Positions 61,445-64,000 of a stretch of DNA of 64,000 nucleotides are shown here, piece by piece; the first letter of the stretch is position 1; each line of letters starts with the position of its first letter. The notes beneath the pieces are model-generated. The model was not told where the DNA came from and did not search any database. It saw only the letters and a list, made by a program, of their open reading frames with translations. Origin of the DNA: Carbonactinospora thermoautotrophica (GTDB lineage: Bacteria; Actinomycetota; Actinomycetes; Streptomycetales; Carbonactinosporaceae); assembly GCF_001543895.1 (NCBI RefSeq), contig NZ_JYIJ01000010.1, positions 1 to 64,000 on the forward strand, read 5' to 3'. The position numbers and the translations under genes are program-made.

Positions 61445-62608
61445 TCAGGTGACCGGGTCGTAGAAGATCCGGCTGGTCGGACAGCCCTGGTCCGCCAGCC
61501 TGCGCACCGTCGCCGTCACCATCTGCGGCGGACCGCAGACGTACACGTCGTGGCCTGCCCAGTTCCCGGACTCCGCGACGACGTCGGGCAGGCTGCCGAA
61601 TCGCCAGCGCTGGCTGGGGTACTGGGACACGACCGGGACGACCGTGATCGCCGGGCAGGCCTCGGCCAGGCGGAGCAGGTTCTCCAGGTCGTACAGTTCG
61701 TCGTCGTCGCGCGCGCCGAAGAACAGGTGCAGGGTGCGGCCGCGCGGATCGCGGGCGAAGGCCTGCGCGATCGCCTTGAGGGGGGCGAGGCCGGTGCCGC
61801 CGGCCACGCACAGCACCGGCCGGTCGGACGTCTCGTCGAGCACCATGCTGCCCATCGCCGACCCGAGCTTGAGCCGGTCGCCCACCTGGACCTTGCCGAC
61901 CAGCGCGTTGCTGACCCAGCCCGCGCCGACCGCGCGGACGTGGAACTCCAGCAGGTGGTCCTCGCGGGGCGCGTTCGCGATCGAGAAGGGGCGCCACACG
62001 CGCGGCCAGTACGGGGTCTCGACGGTGACGTACTGGCCGGCCACGTACGGCAGGGGCTGGTGCGGCCGGACAACGATTACCGCGATGCGGCCGGGGTAGC
62101 GCTGGTGGTGCAGCACCTCGGCGTCCCACCATCGGGGAGTGCCGGGCGGGACACTCTGCATCGCCTGGAGCATCACCTTGGCCGCCAGGTCGTACGTGCT
62201 CCGCCACGCCTCCGCGACCTGCGGGGTCCAGGCCTCGCCCGCGTACTTCTCGAGTGTGATCATCAGTGCCTCGCCGACGTACGCGAAGTGCTCGGTACGG
62301 ATGTCGTACTTGCGGTGATCGCGGCCGAGCTGCTGCAGGAAGGGGACGAGGGTCCCGGTGGAGACGATGCGCTGGACGATCGTGGTGATCGCGTCGAAGA
62401 GGCCCCCGCGCAGCTCGGACATGGCGACCGGGAACAGATCCCGCAGCTCGGGGTGGCGCAGGAAGAGCTCGGCGAAGAAGTGCAGCGCCACCCGGTCGCT
62501 GTGCTGGGCGATGACCTGGAAGCTTTCCCGGATCAGGCGTGCTTGCTCGGTCTGGTCGAGGGGTTGGGGGCGGTCCAAGCCGTCCGCCTCCCGGCTCCAA
62601 TCCTCCAT
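61445..62608 (-). CDS. Globin-FAD/NAD reductase (flavohemoglobin-like)
   Basis: 387 residues from ATG 62608; ATG 62800 would add a poorly conserved 64 residues. Globin domain (~15-145): FFAELFLRHPELRDLFP and KYDIRTEHFAYVGEAL with proximal His about residue 107; the usual B10 Tyr position reads Phe. The reductase part has RVWRPFSIANAPRE (FAD), VAGGTGLAPLKAIAQAF and DVYVCGPPQMV (NAD). Classical flavohemoglobins detoxify nitric oxide. The Phe at B10 and the short flavin motif RPFS suggest an altered activity, as in the atypical actinobacterial group. Confidence 0.88.
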   Translation of the reverse strand: MEDWSREADGLDRPQPLDQTEQARLIRESFQVIAQHSDRVALHFFAELFLRHPELRDLFPVAMSELRGGLFDAITTIVQRIVSTGTLVPFLQQLGRDHRKYDIRTEHFAYVGEALMITLEKYAGEAWTPQVAEAWRSTYDLAAKVMLQAMQSVPPGTPRWWDAEVLHHQRYPGRIAVIVVRPHQPLPYVAGQYVTVETPYWPRVWRPFSIANAPREDHLLEFHVRAVGAGWVSNALVGKVQVGDRLKLGSAMGSMVLDETSDRPVLCVAGGTGLAPLKAIAQAFARDPRGRTLHLFFGARDDDELYDLENLLRLAEACPAITVVPVVSQYPSQRWRFGSLPDVVAESGNWAGHDVYVCGPPQMVTATVRRLADQGCPTSRIFYDPVT

Positions 62609-63469
62609 TCCGCTGACCTTACTCGTCGTGCCGTGCCGCGGAGGTGAATCCGAATGATTGACCGTGCTGTGTTCGGCTGTCTCTGTCAATCTTGATAAAC
62701 CTCCTTGGCCCGTGATTTCCGGACAGGCGCGAGTAATGAATAGGCAAGATCCTACGCGACGCGCGTATCCGGCTTGAGGAATCTTGTGCGATGCATGCAC
62801 AGCAAAGCGGATGACCCGTACTTCACTCGCTGCCGTACGCGTTCACCCAGGGTCGGGTCAGGCCCTTGGTTAATTCCCGCCCGCGCGCTTCAGTCGTGCC
62901 TCCCCTAGCCCCGCCGCCGTGGCAGCTTGCTGAGGCGAGGGATGTGCTTCGAACAGTGGATGTGGGCCTCTTCGGCCCGGACCCGCACCCACACGGGCGG
63001 TCGGCGGCCCGGCCCGCGCAGTCGCACTCGCCCTCTTGTCCGCTGTCGCGACGAACATCTTTCCTGACACGCGATGAATTCACACATCTTGTCGTTCATC
63101 CGGTCGAGTACCTGGTCCGCGTAGAACTTCCGGGCTCGTTCCCCGGTGCCGAGAATGCGGTGGAGTTCGTGCTCACCCGCGGACCCGGGCGGGGTGAGTT
63201 GAAATCGATCACCATCCTGCGTTGACGCGTGCCGTTAAGGAGTACAGCGCGTCAGTGTTCGGTCACGTTCGGTGGTCCGCGCGTACCGCGGTCGAAGGAT
63301 CTTGCAAGACCAAATGCAAGAAAATGCCCGCCAGCGTGCCGAATCCCGCTGTCCGCGGGGCGACCCTGTCGCCCGGGTTCTCGGTTTTCGTCAAACGCGG
63401 GAACGGGCATTCGCGCGGGGACCGGCGTGTTTCCGACACTCCGGATCGGTCGCCTTGCCTCCGCACGCG
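62609..63469. other. Gene-poor region
   Basis: About 860 bp. The plus-strand frame 62866-63225 ends with a fairly protein-like stretch (VVHPVEYLVRVELPGSFPGAENAVEFVLTRGPG), but its first half is poor. I cannot say if it is a real small gene or a relic. The rest shows nothing. Confidence 0.35.
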
Positions 63470-63779
63470 AAGGATCGTGCCCGCGTCGTACCGCGAGCAC
63501 GAGATCCTTCAGGTCGGCCCGGGGCCGGGGTGGGCGAACGGCTCGTCCATGCCGCGGCGCCGGCCGGTACGCGGGTGCGCGGGCGATCGCCACCCGCCGC
63601 CGCGTGCCGCCGGACAGCTCCCGGGTACTTGCGGGCGGACAGGCCCACCGCCTCCAGTGCCTCGGCGGCCCGCCGAGTGCCGCTCCGCGCGGCCGACCGC
63701 GACCCGGGTCACCCGGTCCGGTACGGACAGCGCGCGGGGCGCCCGTGCCGGACCGGGTTCGAGCAGCGCGGTGCTGCTC
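63470..63779 (-). pseudogene. Remnant of an ABC transporter ATPase (SsuB/TauB type)
   Basis: Reading the minus strand from just after the substrate-binding gene, pieces of one ABC domain appear in order but in different frames: LSVPDRVTRVAVGR, AAEALEAVGLSARKYPG, ELSGGTRRRVAIARAPAYRP (signature), MDEPFAHPGPG (Walker B) and RADLKDLVLAVRR. The Walker A part is missing and the C-terminus is lost. At least three frameshifts are needed. This was the ATPase partner of the substrate-binding gene at the window end. Confidence 0.75.
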
Positions 63780-63782
63780 ACG

Positions 63783-64000
63783 TCAATTGCTCGGCGCCTG
63801 AATCAGCGTTGGGACGTCGATGTGCTTCTTCAAGTAGCCGAACTGCTGCATCAGGTTGGGGACCCGCTGCAGGCGGTCCGGGTTCAGCGTGGTCGGGTAC
63901 GTGCCGAGGGTCACCAGCGCCGCGGTCTCCGGCGGGATCTTCGCGTGCGCCGGCAGGACCTCCTCGACCGTCTTGCGGTCCTCGGCCATCTCCTGCGCTT
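63783..64000 (-). CDS. C-terminus of an ABC substrate-binding protein (nitrate/sulfonate/taurine type), partial
   Basis: The last ~71 residues are visible before the stop at 63783-63785; the gene begins beyond the right edge. AEDRKTVEEVLPAHAKIPPETAALVTLGTYPTTLNP and NLMQQFGYLKKHIDVPTLI match the end of SsuA/NrtA-like proteins. It is intact in the visible part, but its ATPase partner just downstream is decayed, so the transporter is probably non-functional unless another copy exists. Confidence 0.75.
   Translation of the reverse strand, partial: AQEMAEDRKTVEEVLPAHAKIPPETAALVTLGTYPTTLNPDRLQRVPNLMQQFGYLKKHIDVPTLIQAPSN

Noticed and set aside
62866-63225. 119-residue plus-strand open frame
   Set aside because: Only its last third looks protein-like and no ribosome site or family was found, so it is noted within the gene-poor region and not called as a gene.
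1-64000. CRISPR array, tRNA or rRNA genes, prophage
   Set aside because: No regularly spaced direct repeats with unique spacers, no cloverleaf or rRNA sequence and no phage structural genes were seen.

Overview
The window is very GC-rich bacterial DNA with densely packed genes. It comes from an actinomycete: it holds a type VII secretion mycosin with WXG-type partners, a Ser/Thr protein kinase, a four-gene conservon (cvnABCD), a high-molecular-weight FabG4-type reductase, and GntR, TetR and XRE regulators of actinobacterial type. I cannot name the species. No rRNA, tRNA, CRISPR array or intact prophage is visible.

Layout. (1) 1-6.8 kb, minus strand: a type VII secretion accessory cluster. 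It contains two near-identical WXG/Gly-Pro-rich proteins, one cut by the left edge and one frameshifted, around a mycosin, a broken Excalibur-like gene and a helical protein, with a Ser/Thr kinase upstream. (2) 6.9-8.9 kb: two unrecognised overlapping genes, a perfect inverted repeat, a GYD protein and a flavin/F420-type oxidoreductase. (3) 9.0-23.0 kb: a defence island. It holds an XRE-TPR regulator bracketed by two 50-bp perfect palindromes, hsdR, a DUF3800 gene with a hairpin-rich upstream region, hsdS, hsdM, a second methylase carrying an N-terminal HTH and a specificity-like C-terminus, a lipoprotein, a G-run repeat array enclosed by an inverted repeat, and a frameshifted TIGR04141-type gene. 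(4) 23.2-30.5 kb: a histidine phosphatase, a complete ribose-type sugar ABC transporter, an APH-type phosphotransferase and a glycerophosphodiester phosphodiesterase. (5) 30.6-39.2 kb: conservon cvnABCD, a GAF/PAS protein, a DksA/TraR zinc finger protein, an MreB/actin-like protein and an NAD(P)-binding protein. (6) 39.4-48.1 kb: an acyl-CoA regulon (thiolase, FabG4, hotdog dehydratase, TetR, SCP2, acyl-CoA dehydrogenase, acyl-CoA synthetase) tied together by phased operator boxes, then an NmrA-type gene. (7) 48.6-60.6 kb: a complete myo-inositol catabolic operon with its own GntR regulator and a three-part ABC transporter. (8) 60.6-64 kb: a decayed edge with a TnpB remnant, a globin-flavoreductase, an ABC ATPase remnant and the C-terminus of a substrate-binding protein.

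How genes work together. The inositol genes cover each step from uptake to acetyl-CoA: IolG, IolE, IolD, IolB, IolC, a TIM-barrel aldolase in place of IolJ, and MmsA. The TetR boxes (TTACTnnnnAGTAA type, centres exactly 16 bp apart) occur at both divergent promoters of the acyl-CoA block, so one regulator probably controls both. In the defence island, hsdM and hsdS form a minus-strand operon behind the HTH-methylase-specificity gene, while DUF3800 is inserted on the opposite strand before hsdR.

Several genes carry single frameshifts (copy 2 of the WXG gene, the Excalibur gene, TIGR04141). These could be real decay or base-calling errors in GC runs; raw reads would decide.
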